This document shows positions 1 to 9,700 of a stretch of DNA of 51,995 nt, one piece after another. Position 1 is the first letter of the stretch. Each line of letters begins with the position of its first letter. The position numbers were made by a program, and so were the translations under genes. Source of the DNA: JADFOJ01 sp041580235 (lineage in GTDB: Bacteria > Planctomycetota > Phycisphaerae > Phycisphaerales > SM1A02); the NCBI GenBank assembly GCA_041580235.1, contig JBFGEG010000009.1, positions 1 through 51,995 of the forward strand. Direction: 5' to 3'. Below the pieces are notes generated by a model. It was not told where the DNA came from and ran no database searches. It was given only the letters and a program-made list of their open reading frames with translations.

Positions 1-2
1 AG

Positions 3-1082
3 TGCACCGTGGCCGTCGTGAGAGATGACCAGGCCGTGCTGAGTGAGCACCTCGGCGACCTCACCTACGCGCTGGCCTACCGGCGCTTCGAGCAGACGAT
101 CGAGGATCTGCTGCGGCTGTTCGACGTCGAGCCCCGCTGGGTCGCATGCGACGCCCATCCCGCGTACCTGTCACACCGCTATGCGAAGCGCGCCGCCGCG
201 GACCGCGGGCTCGACCTCGTTGTCGTCCAGCACCATCAGGCGCACCTGGCCTCGCTGCTGGCCGAGCACGGGCGTCGCGACCGCGTTGTCGGGCTCATCT
301 GCGACGGGGTGGGCTACGGCACCGACGGCACCGCGTGGGGCGGCGAGATCCTTCTGGGAAGCCTCGACGGGTTCGAGCGCCGCGGACGTGTGCGGCCGCT
401 GCGTCTGCCCGGCGGGGATGCGGCGGCCCGGGAGACGGGTCGCTGCGGGCTGAGCTGGCTCGTCGAGACGCTGGGCGTTGACGCCGGCCACCACCCGGCC
501 GCGCGGCGGGCGGTCCCCGACCCGCGCCGAAGAGCGATGATCCTGGATCTCCTGGACCGTGACCTCAACTGCCCGCCCAGCTCGGGGCTGGGGCGTCTGT
601 TCGATGCCGCGGCGTCGCTGCTGGGCGTCTGCGACTTCAACCATCACGAGGCCATGAGCGGCATGAAGCTGGAGGCGCTGGCGAGCCGCGCGGCGTCTTG
701 CAGGAATCTCGGCTCGGGGTTGATCCGGCTTCGGCGCGTGCGGCGTGGGGAGCTCCTGGAGCTCGATCACGTGCCCCTGCTGCAGGCGATGCTCGAACGA
801 CTGACGCGGGGCGAGCCCGCCGAGGGCTTGTCGCGGCTCTTTCACGAGGCGCTGGCGGACGGGCTCGCCCGGGCTGCGGCTCGCACCGCCAGGAGAGAGA
901 GCCTGCAGACGGTCGCCCTCAGCGGCGGCGTCTTCTGCAACACGTTGCTGAGCGGGCTCGTGGCCGAGCGGCTCGGCCGGGCGGGATTCGAGGTTCTCAG
1001 TCATCGGACCGTCCCGCCCAACGACGGCGGGATCGCCCTGGGACAGGCGGCGGTGGCGGCGGCGTCACTCGCCCGAAAGTGA
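3..1082 (+). CDS. hypF: HypF carbamoyltransferase, C-terminal part (5' end outside window)
   Basis: HypF transfers a carbamoyl group from carbamoyl phosphate, via an adenylate, to the C-terminal cysteine of HypE, the first step in making the CN ligands of [NiFe] hydrogenases. The frame is open from base 3. The GTG at 9 is internal, because the family block QAVLSEHLGDL lies just after it; family members are about 750 residues, so roughly the last half is here. Visible Kae1-like features are the metal-binding stretch QHHQAHLAS, the block DGVGYGTDGTAWGGE and the late SGGVFCNTLL and PPNDGGIALGQ motifs. hypC starts 9 bases after the stop, so this is the first visible gene of a hypFCDE operon. The acylphosphatase and zinc-finger domains would lie upstream of the window. 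Confidence 0.93.
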   Translation, partial: CTVAVVRDDQAVLSEHLGDLTYALAYRRFEQTIEDLLRLFDVEPRWVACDAHPAYLSHRYAKRAAADRGLDLVVVQHHQAHLASLLAEHGRRDRVVGLICDGVGYGTDGTAWGGEILLGSLDGFERRGRVRPLRLPGGDAAARETGRCGLSWLVETLGVDAGHHPAARRAVPDPRRRAMILDLLDRDLNCPPSSGLGRLFDAAASLLGVCDFNHHEAMSGMKLEALASRAASCRNLGSGLIRLRRVRRGELLELDHVPLLQAMLERLTRGEPAEGLSRLFHEALADGLARAAARTARRESLQTVALSGGVFCNTLLSGLVAERLGRAGFEVLSHRTVPPNDGGIALGQAAVAAASLARK

Positions 1083-1091
1083 GGTGCTGTC

Positions 1092-1325
1092 ATGTGTCTG
1101 GCGCTGCCGGCCAAGATCGTCGAGCGAACGGGTGACGAGTGCTGGGTGCAGCTGGGAGACGCCCGCATGCGGGTGAGCCTGCTCATGACCCCCGAGGCCG
1201 AGACCGGTCAGTGGGTGCTCGTGCACGCGGGCTTCGCCATCCAGGAGGTCCCCGAAACGGACGCCCTGGAGACGTGGCAGATCATCGAGTCGATCGAGGG
1301 TCTGCCGCAGGAGGTGGCGTCATGA
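1092..1325 (+). CDS. hypC: Hydrogenase maturation chaperone HypC/HybG
   Basis: HypC is a small chaperone that works with HypD to assemble Fe(CN)2CO and then delivers it to the hydrogenase large subunit. The 77-residue product starts with the diagnostic MCLALPAKI; after Met removal the N-terminal Cys is the functional ligand. It also has the beta-barrel stretch GQWVLVHAGFAIQ and a C-terminal helix, and its length is normal for the family. A GAGG sequence precedes the ATG, and the stop codon overlaps the hypD start as ATGA, which indicates translational coupling. Confidence 0.95.
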   Translation: MCLALPAKIVERTGDECWVQLGDARMRVSLLMTPEAETGQWVLVHAGFAIQEVPETDALETWQIIESIEGLPQEVAS

Positions 1326-2449
1326 ACGCCCGCCGCCGCATGAGCGAGCTGTCGTTGTCGCTGCGGCGGGCCGCCGCGCGGCTGCCCGGCCCGGTTCACT
1401 TCATGGAGGTGTGCGGGACACACACGGTCAACGCCTGCCGCAGCGGCGTGCATGCGCTGATGCCCCCCGACGTCGTGCTCGTGAGCGGCCCCGGCTGCCC
1501 GGTGTGCGTGACGGCGCAGCGGTACATCGACGCCCTGGTGGAGCTGGGCCGACGCGGCGACGTGACGCTGGCCACCTACGGCGACATGATCCGCGTGGCC
1601 GGGGCGGGCGGATCGCTGGAGCTCGCCCGCAGCGAGGGCGCCGATGTCCGCGTGGTCACCAGCACCCTGGAGGCGGTCGAGCTGGCCGCCCGCGAGCCGC
1701 ACCGGCAGGTGGTCTTCGCCGCCGTCGGTTTCGAGACGACGGCGCCGGCGACGGCAGCCGCGGTGCTCGCCGCGCGACGCGAGGGCCTGGCGAACTTCAC
1801 GGTGCTGCCTTGCCACAAGCTGGTCGTCCCGGCGATGCGGACGCTGCTGTCCGACCCGGAGGTGCGTATCGACGGGTTCATCTGCCCCGGTCATGTCAGC
1901 GTCATCATCGGGGCCGGCGCGTACCGGTCCATCGTCAGGGACTTCGGCAAGTCGTGCGTGGTCAGCGGTTTCGAGGCGCTGCAGATCATGGAGGGTGTCG
2001 TGCATCTCGTCGCGCAGCGGCTGGCGGGCGCGGCGCGTCTGGAGAACCTGTACCCCCAGGTCGTCACGGAGCACGGCAACCGGCGGGCCCAGGCTTTGAT
2101 CGACAAGGTCTTCGTTCCCGGCGACTCGGCGTGGCGCGCCCTCGGGCTCATGCCCGCCAGCGGGCTGGACCTGCGGCGTCAGTACGCCGACCTCAACGCG
2201 TTTGAGCGGTTCGAGATCACGCTCGGCGAGGATCACGACCCGCCCGGCTGCCGCTGCGGCGAGGTCATCAGCGGCAAGTGCGAGCCGCCGGACTGCCGGC
2301 TCTTCGGCAAGGTGTGCACGCCGATCTATCCCGTCGGGCCGTGCATGGTGAGCTCCGAGGGGACGTGCCAGGCGTGGTTCAAGTACCGACGGCACGAGCA
2401 GAAGCCCAAGCGGCGCCGGCCGGCGCCCCTGGCGGAGGCAGCCCGATGA
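1322..2449 (+). CDS. hypD: Hydrogenase maturation factor HypD
   Basis: HypD is the iron-sulfur scaffold on which the Fe(CN)2CO unit is built together with HypC and HypE. I chose the ATG at 1322 (MNARRRMSEL) because it overlaps the hypC stop and gives the usual length of about 375 residues; the same frame is open further upstream. Family motifs are present: EVCGTHTVNACRSGVHALMP, GPGCPVCVT, FEALQIMEGV and the C-terminal cysteine-rich [4Fe-4S] region with CRCGEVISG, CRLFGKVC and GPCMVSSEGTC. The stop overlaps the hypE start by ATGA. Confidence 0.96.
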   Translation: MNARRRMSELSLSLRRAAARLPGPVHFMEVCGTHTVNACRSGVHALMPPDVVLVSGPGCPVCVTAQRYIDALVELGRRGDVTLATYGDMIRVAGAGGSLELARSEGADVRVVTSTLEAVELAAREPHRQVVFAAVGFETTAPATAAAVLAARREGLANFTVLPCHKLVVPAMRTLLSDPEVRIDGFICPGHVSVIIGAGAYRSIVRDFGKSCVVSGFEALQIMEGVVHLVAQRLAGAARLENLYPQVVTEHGNRRAQALIDKVFVPGDSAWRALGLMPASGLDLRRQYADLNAFERFEITLGEDHDPPGCRCGEVISGKCEPPDCRLFGKVCTPIYPVGPCMVSSEGTCQAWFKYRRHEQKPKRRRPAPLAEAAR

Positions 2450-3498
2450 CAACCACGACCAACGCGACCAGACCCATCGTCAACCCGCACGCGAAACGCA
2501 TCGTTCTTGCCCACGGCGGCGGCGGGCAGCTCATGGACGAGCTGCTCGATCAGATCGTCTGCCCGCGGCTGGACAACGAGTACCTCGGCACCCGCGACGA
2601 CGCGGCGGTCCTGCCGGTGGAGCAGGGTCGCCTCGTGTTCACGACCGACAGCTACGTGGTGCAGCCGCTGGAGTTCCCCGGCGGTGACATCGGGCGGCTG
2701 GCCGTCAGCGGCACCGTCAACGATCTCGCCGTCTGCGGCGCGGTGCCCGCGTTCGTGTCGCTGGGGCTGATCCTGGAGGAGGGGCTGGAGCTCGCCCTGC
2801 TGCGGCGGATCCTCGACTCGATCGCGGCCAGCGCCCATGAGGCCGGGGTTCGCATCGTCACCGGCGACACGAAGGTCGTGGCCCGCGGCGAGGCGGACGG
2901 GCTGTATATCAATACCGCGGGCGTCGGCATGCTGCGGCCCGGCTGCGAGCTGGGACTGCACCGGATTCAACCGGGCGACGTGGTGGTCGTTTCGGGCACC
3001 ATCGCCGACCACGGGCTGGCGGTCATGCTCCAGCGCGAGCAGGAGTCGATGATCCGCAGCGAGCTCAAGAGCGACGCGGCGCCGTTGACCGGGCTCATCG
3101 GCGACCTGCTGGACGAGGTGCCGGACGTGGTCTTTCTCCGCGACCCGACCCGGGGCGGGGTGGCGGGCGTGCTGTCGGATCTCGCCGAGCACACCGGCCT
3201 GCACCTGACGGTCGACGAGGTGGCGATCCCCGTCCGCCGCGAGACGCTCTACGCGGCGGAGATGCTCGGTCTCGATCCGCTGAGCGTCGCCAACGAGGGC
3301 AAGGTGGTGGTGGTGGTCCGTCCCGACCTGGCCGACGAAGCGGTGGCCGCCTTGCGCCGCCATCCGCGCGGCCGCGACGCGGCGATCGTGGGCCGCTTCG
3401 ACGTGACGCGAGACGGTCTGTGCGAGATCATCACCGACGTCGGCGGCCGGCGGATCATCCAGAAGCCCTACGGCGAGGAGCTGCCGCGAATCTGCTGA
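2446..3498 (+). CDS. hypE: Hydrogenase maturation protein HypE (thiocarboxamide dehydratase)
   Basis: HypE uses ATP to dehydrate the carbamoylated C-terminal cysteine to a thiocyanate and passes CN to the iron on HypC-HypD. The 350-residue product is an AIR-synthase/PurM-fold protein with the N-terminal HGGGGQLMDELL, the nucleotide-binding TRDDAAVL, and DPTRGGVAGVLSDLAE. It ends in PRIC, the invariant terminal cysteine that is modified. The ATG at 2446 overlaps the hypD stop. This is the last gene of the hyp cluster in the window; no hydrogenase structural gene or hypA/hypB follows, so the enzyme being matured must be encoded elsewhere, possibly upstream of base 1. Confidence 0.96.
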   Translation: MTTTTNATRPIVNPHAKRIVLAHGGGGQLMDELLDQIVCPRLDNEYLGTRDDAAVLPVEQGRLVFTTDSYVVQPLEFPGGDIGRLAVSGTVNDLAVCGAVPAFVSLGLILEEGLELALLRRILDSIAASAHEAGVRIVTGDTKVVARGEADGLYINTAGVGMLRPGCELGLHRIQPGDVVVVSGTIADHGLAVMLQREQESMIRSELKSDAAPLTGLIGDLLDEVPDVVFLRDPTRGGVAGVLSDLAEHTGLHLTVDEVAIPVRRETLYAAEMLGLDPLSVANEGKVVVVVRPDLADEAVAALRRHPRGRDAAIVGRFDVTRDGLCEIITDVGGRRIIQKPYGEELPRIC

Positions 3499-3602
3499 CA
3501 CCGGCCGATCAGCAAGTGAAGGAGAGTCCGCTGCCGCCCCGGCTTCTCGGGCGGGCGCCGGTTGACCGCCCCGCTTCCTGGTGAATCGGTACGGAATCCC
3601 TG

Positions 3603-3631
3603 TTGCTCGTCCGCAGGATTCATCCTAAGAA
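3603..3631 (+). promoter_or_regulatory. Candidate promoter of the catalase gene
   Basis: TTGCTC (3603-3608) and TAAGAA (3626-3631) are separated by 17 bases in the 183-base hypE-catalase gap. The -35-like hexamer is identical to the one found upstream of the two duplicated small genes near 28.7 and 29.0 kb. The -10 match to consensus is weak (3 of 6). A short dyad, GTCCCC-5-GGGGAC (3647-3663), lies between it and the ribosome-binding site AAGGAG (3669-3674). Confidence 0.3.
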
Positions 3632-3681
3632 GAAGGGTCACTCGACGTCCCCCGACCGGGGACCCAGCAAGGAGATGAACC

Positions 3682-5181
3682 GTGAGCAACGACTGTCCAA
3701 ACCTCACGACCGCCGACGGCGCGCCGATCGGCCGCCAGCAGGCGCTGACCGCGGGCCCGCGCGGGCCCCTGCTCATGCAGGACGTCCAGCTTCTGGAGCA
3801 GATTCAGCACTTCAATCGCGAGCGGATCCCGGAGCGTGTCGTGCACGCCAACGGCTCCGGCGCGCACGGGACCTTCACCGTGACCAAGGATGTCACGCAG
3901 TACACCAAGGCCGCCTTCCTGAGCCGCGTGGGCCAGGAGACCGACGTCTTCCTGCGGTTCTCGACGGTCGCCGGCGAGCGCGGCGCGGCCGACGCCGAGC
4001 GGGACGTCCGCGGCTTTGCCCTCAAGTTCTACACCGAGCAGGGCAACTGGGACATGGTGGGCAACAACACCCCGGTGTTCTTTGTCCGCGATCCCTATAA
4101 GTTCCAGATGTTCATTCACACGCAGAAGCGCGATCCCAAGACGAACATGCGTGACATGGACATGCAATGGGACTTCTGGTCGCTGTGCCCCGAGTCGCTG
4201 CACCAGGTGACCATCCTGTTCAGCGATCGCGGCATTCCCGCGGGCTACCGCTTCATGAACGGCTACGGCAGCCACACCTATTCGCTGCTCAACGCCGCCG
4301 GTGAGCGTGTCTGGTGCAAGTTCCACTTCAAGACCCGCCAGGGCATCAAGAACCTGATGGACGCCGACGCGGCGAAGCTGATCGGCGGCGACCGCGAGAG
4401 CCACCAGCGCGATCTCTTCGAGGCGATCGAGCGCGGGGACTTCCCGCAGTGGACCCTGTACTTCCAGGTCATGACGCAGACGCAGGCCGATCAGTTCCGG
4501 TGGAACCCCTTCGACCTGACCAAGGTGTGGCCGCACGGCGACTTCCCGCTCATCGAGGTCGGCACGCTGGAGCTCAACCGCAACCCCGACAACTACCACG
4601 CCGAGGTCGAGCAGAGCTCGTTCAGCCCGTCGGCGCTGGTGCCGGGGATCGGCCCCAGCCCCGACAAGATGCTCCAGGCCCGCCTGATGAGCTACGCCGA
4701 CGCCCACCGCTACCGCGTCGGGAACAACTACCACCAGCTGCCCGTCAACAAGCCGCGGTGCCCGGTGATGAACTACCAGCGTGACGGTGTCATGGCCACC
4801 GCCGAGCCCTACGGCCCCAGGCCCAACTACTGGCCGAACTCGCGGCAGGCCACACCCATGCCCGACGAGCAGTTCACCGATCCGGCGTGGGGCCTGGGTC
4901 AGGCCGTCGTCGACCGATTCGACTCGACGGTGGACCACGACGACTACACGCAGGTCGCCAACCTCTACGCCCTGTTCGATGACGATCACCGCGACCGGCT
5001 TGCCACCCGGATCGCGGGTGTCCTGGGCCAGGCCCGGCCCCCGGTGCAGCAGCGCCAGCTCTGCCACTTCTTCCGCGTGAATGAGGATTACGGGCGCCGG
5101 GTCGCCGAGAAGCTCGGCATCGACGTCGCCGAGCTCATGGAGCCCGCGAACGCCGGCGCAGCGCCGTCGTTCGCGGGCTGA
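3682..5181 (+). CDS. katA: Monofunctional haem catalase, small-subunit type
   Basis: The product decomposes hydrogen peroxide to water and oxygen. The 499-residue length matches small-subunit (clade 3-like) catalases. The distal histidine is in VVHANGSGAHG (His55), the catalytic asparagine is in MVGNNTPVFF (around 128), and the proximal haem-ligand tyrosine is in RLMSYADAHRYR (Tyr338). The core block FLRFSTVAGERG is intact. The start is GTG at 3682, preceded by AAGGAG with a 7-base spacer; no in-frame ATG gives a better N-terminus. There is no signal peptide, so it is probably cytoplasmic. It stands alone between the hyp operon and nadA and has its own strong terminator. The symbol is a family-level choice. 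Confidence 0.95.
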   Translation: MSNDCPNLTTADGAPIGRQQALTAGPRGPLLMQDVQLLEQIQHFNRERIPERVVHANGSGAHGTFTVTKDVTQYTKAAFLSRVGQETDVFLRFSTVAGERGAADAERDVRGFALKFYTEQGNWDMVGNNTPVFFVRDPYKFQMFIHTQKRDPKTNMRDMDMQWDFWSLCPESLHQVTILFSDRGIPAGYRFMNGYGSHTYSLLNAAGERVWCKFHFKTRQGIKNLMDADAAKLIGGDRESHQRDLFEAIERGDFPQWTLYFQVMTQTQADQFRWNPFDLTKVWPHGDFPLIEVGTLELNRNPDNYHAEVEQSSFSPSALVPGIGPSPDKMLQARLMSYADAHRYRVGNNYHQLPVNKPRCPVMNYQRDGVMATAEPYGPRPNYWPNSRQATPMPDEQFTDPAWGLGQAVVDRFDSTVDHDDYTQVANLYALFDDDHRDRLATRIAGVLGQARPPVQQRQLCHFFRVNEDYGRRVAEKLGIDVAELMEPANAGAAPSFAG

Positions 5182-5208
5182 GAACCCGCGGCGAGACGCA
5201 ACCGTGGA

Positions 5209-5248
5209 GGCCCCGATCGAGACCGGCGGCGGCGATCGGGGCCTTTTT
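5209..5248 (+). terminator. Rho-independent terminator after catalase
   Basis: A perfect 11-bp stem GGCCCCGATCG/CGATCGGGGCC (5209-5219 with 5233-5243) with a 13-base loop is followed directly by TTTTT (5244-5248). It sits 28 bases past the catalase stop and isolates catalase from nadA. Confidence 0.93.
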
Positions 5249-5286
5249 CCTATTCACCGCGTACGCCCACGCGCGTTGACTTTGAC

Positions 5287-6306
5287 ATGTTGGATCGTGC
5301 CCAGCTTCTGGCCGTCGACGAGGCCTCCCAGGCCGTGGCCAAAGATACCCAGATCAGCGGCCTGACCACGGACGATCTCCTGGAGGGCATCGACGAGCTG
5401 CGGCGCCGACGGCACGCCGTGATCCTGGCGCACAACTACCAGATCCCGGTCATCCAGGACCTCGCCGATTCCGTGGGCGACTCGCTGGAGCTCTCACGGC
5501 AGGCGGCCGACACCGACGCCGCGTACATCGTCTTCTGCGGTGTGCACTTCATGGCGGAGACGGCGGCGATCCTCGCACCTGACAAGACGGTGCTCATCCC
5601 CGACGCGGAGGCGGGCTGCTCGCTGGCGGAAATGATCACGGCCGGGCAGCTGCGGGCATGGAAGGCCCGGCATCCCGACGCGGTCGTCGTCGCCTACGTC
5701 AACACCGATGCCGAGGTGAAGGCGGTGGCGGACTACTGCTGCACGTCGGGCAACGCCGAGGACGTGATCCGGTCCATCCCCGCCGATCGTGAGATCCTGT
5801 TCGTCCCCGACATGTTCCTGGGCCACTACCTGCGCGCGGTCACCGGCCGTGACCTTCACCTCTGGCCCGGCGAGTGCCACGTGCACGCCGGGATCCGCGC
5901 CGAAGACATCACGGACCTGTTGTGGTGGTATCCCGACTCTCATCTGCTGCTGCACCCCGAGTGCGGTTGCATCAGCCAGTGCCTGGCCGGTCTCGCCGAG
6001 GGCGACCTGCCGGCGGACCGCACCTTCGTGCTCGGCACCGGGGGCATGGTGCGTCATGCCCGCCAGTGCACGGCCAAGGTCGATCTCGTGGGGACCGAGG
6101 TGGGCATGCTCCACCGGCTGCGGCGGGAGAGCCCCAAGCGGACCTTCCTGCCGGTGCGTGAGGATGCCGTCTGCCCGTACATGAAGGCCATCACCCTCCC
6201 GAAGCTCTACCGGGCGCTGCGTGACCTGGTCTACGAAGTGCGAGTGGATGAGCAGGTCGCGGCGAGGGCGCGGGGGGCCATCGAGCGGATGATCGAGGCC
6301 ACCTGA
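5287..6306 (+). CDS. nadA: Quinolinate synthase NadA
   Basis: NadA condenses iminoaspartate with dihydroxyacetone phosphate to quinolinate in de novo NAD biosynthesis, using a [4Fe-4S] cluster. The 339-residue product has the three expected cluster cysteines: Cys84 in VFCGVHFMAETA, Cys197 in LWPGECHVHAG and Cys297 in AVCPYMK. The substrate-binding AHNYQIPVIQDLAD and GDSLELSRQA are also present. It starts at ATG 5287 downstream of the catalase terminator, so it is probably transcribed alone. nadB and nadC are not in the window. Confidence 0.95.
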   Translation: MLDRAQLLAVDEASQAVAKDTQISGLTTDDLLEGIDELRRRRHAVILAHNYQIPVIQDLADSVGDSLELSRQAADTDAAYIVFCGVHFMAETAAILAPDKTVLIPDAEAGCSLAEMITAGQLRAWKARHPDAVVVAYVNTDAEVKAVADYCCTSGNAEDVIRSIPADREILFVPDMFLGHYLRAVTGRDLHLWPGECHVHAGIRAEDITDLLWWYPDSHLLLHPECGCISQCLAGLAEGDLPADRTFVLGTGGMVRHARQCTAKVDLVGTEVGMLHRLRRESPKRTFLPVREDAVCPYMKAITLPKLYRALRDLVYEVRVDEQVAARARGAIERMIEAT

Positions 6307-6312
6307 CCCCAC

Positions 6313-6481
6313 TCAGGCGTCCGCCGCCAGCTCGAGCGTCGCCGGCTCGATGACGGCCGCGGTCTCGCGCAGATCGCTCAGCTTGCGCCGGACCACGCTC
6401 TCAGGGTCGAGCAGCGACAGGACCGCCATGGGCATGATCGCGAGGCCGGCGCACGACCGGCCGAGGCTGCTTGTCCGTCAT
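6313..6481 (-). pseudogene. Small gene with an apparent frameshift
   Basis: On the minus strand an excellent start signal, AGGAGG with a 5-base spacer before ATG at 6481, opens a frame (MTDKQPRPVVRR...) that stops after 26 codons and uses unusually few G/C third positions. A different frame takes over and runs to a TGA at 6313-6315. In that frame almost every third position is G or C, and the peptide reads as ordinary protein, with AIMPMAVLSLLDPESVV and RRKLSDLRETAAVIEPATLE. The simplest reading is one gene of about 55 codons with one indel between 6440 and 6478, either real or a sequence error. Without a frameshift, a 40-codon ORF from the ATG at 6435 is the alternative. No family is recognised. 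Confidence 0.4.
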
Positions 6482-6519
6482 TGGCGCCTCCTGCCGTCGA
6501 GACACGTGGAGAGGGACCG

Positions 6520-6548
6520 AGAATAAGGAAGGTCGCCGGCGGAGATAA
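6520..6548 (-). promoter_or_regulatory. Candidate promoter for the small minus-strand gene
   Basis: On the minus strand TTATCT (6548-6543) is followed after 17 bases by TATTCT (6525-6520). This would place the transcription start near 6512, about 20 bases before the AGGAGG of the small gene. The -10 matches consensus at 4 of 6 positions and the -35 at 3 of 6. Confidence 0.3.
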
Positions 6549-6775
6549 GGGCCTCTCTCGGATTGCGCGTGTCAGTCTGCGCTGACCTTCCCGATCACGA
6601 CGGCCGACGAGACCGGGCAGTCTGGGCCGAAGCCCATGGCGTGCGGACCTGCAAGGTCCGCGGGCGCCGCAGCCGGGGAGGTTGGGCTGAACGTGATCGG
6701 GATTCGCGTCGATCAGTCTATTTATGGTCGGCCGTTTTGCGGCCCGACGGGGCGGCGTTACCGGAGCACCAGCAC
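6549..6775 (+). other. Non-coding leader with two hairpins before the beta-helix gene
   Basis: No convincing reading frame lies here; the open frame continuing into the next gene lacks a start with a ribosome-binding site. A perfect 8-bp stem with a 3-base loop, GCGGACCT-GCA-AGGTCCGC, spans 6643-6661. A second hairpin, GTCGGCCG/CGGCCCGAC with a T-rich loop, spans about 6727-6750, 26 bases before the start codon. An AT-rich patch, TCTATTTATGG at about 6717-6727, may be the -10 region. No known riboswitch was recognised. Confidence 0.35.
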
Positions 6776-9700
6776 ATGTCAATCAACCGGCCCCGCGCGA
6801 TCCCGGCGGTGAGGCATCTTCCCGCAGTCCTGGCGGCGTGTCTCTGTCTCGCGGCCCCGGCGAGCGCGGGCGACGGCTTCACCTGGTTCACCAACGCCCC
6901 CGATATCAGCCTCGGCACCACGGGAAGCTGGCAGGACATCGACTGCTCGGCCAATGTCCCCGCCGACGCCACCGGCGTGATCGTGCAGCTGTACAACACG
7001 AGCGGAGGCGCCGACTACCGCGGCATGGTCCGGGGCAAGGAGGACACCCGCGACTACATGGCCGGCGGAACGGACGGAGAGATCAGAAACAAGACACACC
7101 GGTTCCAGGTCGTCAAGCTGGACTCCGCCCTCAAGATCCAGGGCTACATCGACAACACCAGCGTCGACTTCAGGCTCATGGGCTACACGACCGGAATCGA
7201 CCCGGTGTACTTCACCAACCCGCCCGACAAGACGCCCGGCACCACCGGGTCGTGGACCCCGGTTGACGTTTCCGCCAACGTGGATGCCGACGCCGACGGC
7301 GTGATCCTGCTCGTCTACAACGCGTCCTCGTCGGACAAGACGTACTCCATCAAGGAGACCGGCAGCAGCTACGCCAACACGAGCCTGGGGCTGCGGGGCA
7401 ACCAGAACACGATGTTCGCGGTGGGTCTGGACGCGGGCAAGACCTTTCAGTCGTGGATCGAGGATTCCAACGTCAAGATCTACCTGGTCGCCCAGACCAA
7501 GGGCTCACTCGTCCACTACGTGGACGATGTCGCTTTCGCCGATCCACCGCTTAACTCCTGGTCGACGATCGACGCCGACACCTACTCGGTGCCGGCGGCC
7601 GCCAACGGGCTCTTCCTGCTCACCGAGGTGGCGTCGCGGACCCGCTGCGCCGTGCGGCACGGCGACTCGACCGACGACTTCGGCAACACCGAGTACGTCG
7701 ACAACACCACGCTCATCCAGCAGGCGATGGGTCTCAACGCCGCCAACCTCTGGAGCGCGTTCTACAAGGACACGGGCCCCAGCGGGTTCATCGCGGCGTA
7801 CACCACCTACAAGTCACTGCAGATCAACTACCGGTCCATCGGGACCAACGCCGCCACGCTGTACTCCACAGGCAACGCGTCGATCACGGCGGGCACCACC
7901 ACCGTCACCTTCGCCGGTGGGGCCAGCCTGCCGACCAACGTGGGCCAGGGCGACGAGCTGGTGGTCGGGGGCGAGACGCTGTACATCCTCACCCGCGACT
8001 CGGCCACGCAGGCCACCGTCCAGCAGGCCGCGGCCGCCACCCACGCCACGGCCGCCTACACGATCAAGCGGGCGTACAACACGCTCGCGGCCTGGGAGGC
8101 CGCGCGGCAGGGCGACCTGGTGAGCGACGACCGACGTGAGATCGGCGTGTGCTACAACGACGGTACGTTCACGGCGCCGCTGACCATCGAGGGCTCGACG
8201 ACCGACGCCGACCATTACATGAAGGTCACCGTCGCCCCGGTTGCCCGTCACGACGGAACCGCGGGCACCGGCGTGCTGGTCGATGCCACGGATGGCTGGA
8301 AGACGGTCAGCATCCGGGACGAGTACAGCCAGGTTGAGTGGCTGGAGATCACCAACCCCGCCGCCGGCGACTGGGGCGTGGAGCTCAACTCCAACGGCTG
8401 CGACTACGCGACCCTCTCCCACCTCATCATCCGCGACGTCGACGCCCAGGGCATCTGGGCGATCCAGCGGCCGGGGATCACCATCCGCAACACGATGATC
8501 CTCAACGGCAACTCCTGGGGCATCCAGGTCACCAACGGGGCGACGGTAACGATCGAGAACTGCACGATCTACAACAACGCAGGCCCCGGAGTCGAGGCCT
8601 ACAACACCGAGACCATCTCGGTCAAGAACACGATCGCGGTGGGCAACGGGGGTGCATTCGGGGACTTCAAGGTGTCGGCGGGCACGACGATCTCGTATTT
8701 CGGCAACAACATGTACAACTCGGTCACCGGCTTCGACCCCAACAGCTACCAGGGCGGCAACCAGCCGCCGCCGGCGGACCTCGAGGACCTCTTCGTCTCG
8801 ATCACCCCCGGCTCGGAGGACCTGCACCTGGAGCCGCTGGGCAACCTGGCCGTTGACAAGGGCCTGGATCTCTCCAGCAGCTTCACCGAAGACATCGACG
8901 GGCAGACGCGTGGCTGGCCCTGGGACATCGGTGCCGATTGGCACCCGGTCATCACCTTCCAGCGATCGATCGGGACGAACTCGGCGACGCTCTACTCGAC
9001 CGGAAACGCCTCGGTGAGCGTCGGGTCCAGCACCGTCACCTTCGCCGGCGGCGCCGTCCTGCCCTCCAACATCGGCGCCGGAGATGCGCTCTATATCGGA
9101 GTGGAGACCCTGTGGATCCTCTCCCGCGACTCGGACACGCAGGTGACCACCCAGATTCCGGCCGTGATCAATCACACCAGCGAGGCCTACTCGATCAGTC
9201 GAGCCTACAACACCATTCAAGCCTGGGAGGCAGATCGGGATGGCGATCTTGTGGCCGGCAACCGTATCGAGGTGGGCGTGTGCTACAACGACGGGCCCTT
9301 CGTGCTCACCTCGCCAATCAGCCTCGTCAACTCCACGACCGACATCGATCACTACATGAAGTTGACCGTCGCCGACGGGCAGCGGCACAATGGCACCGCG
9401 GGAACGGGTGTCGTCATCGACGGCAATGGTGGTGTCGGGAGCAACGCCTTTGACGTCAACAATCCGTACACTCATATTGACGGATTCGAGATCAAGAACA
9501 TCACGGACGCCACGTACCACGCCATCAGTTTCTTTACTTCCGGGGCCAACGACTCCCTGGGAACGCTGGCGACGGACATCATCTTCCATAACCTCGATCG
9601 ATACGGCGTCTGGTTCGCGAATACGGCCGGCTCAACGATGCGCAACTGCATCGCCTACGACGTCGGAAAGCCGGCGCTCGCGGCCAACGGCTCGATCGCC

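Noticed and set aside
6378..6782. 134-residue minus-strand frame beside nadA
   Set aside because: The composition is Pro/Arg/Ser-rich. A different frame in the same stretch has the AGGAGG start and coding-like third positions.
7814..9589. 591-residue minus-strand frame opposite the beta-helix gene
   Set aside because: Long antisense frames are expected opposite GC-rich repeats; it has no ribosome-binding site or recognisable domain.
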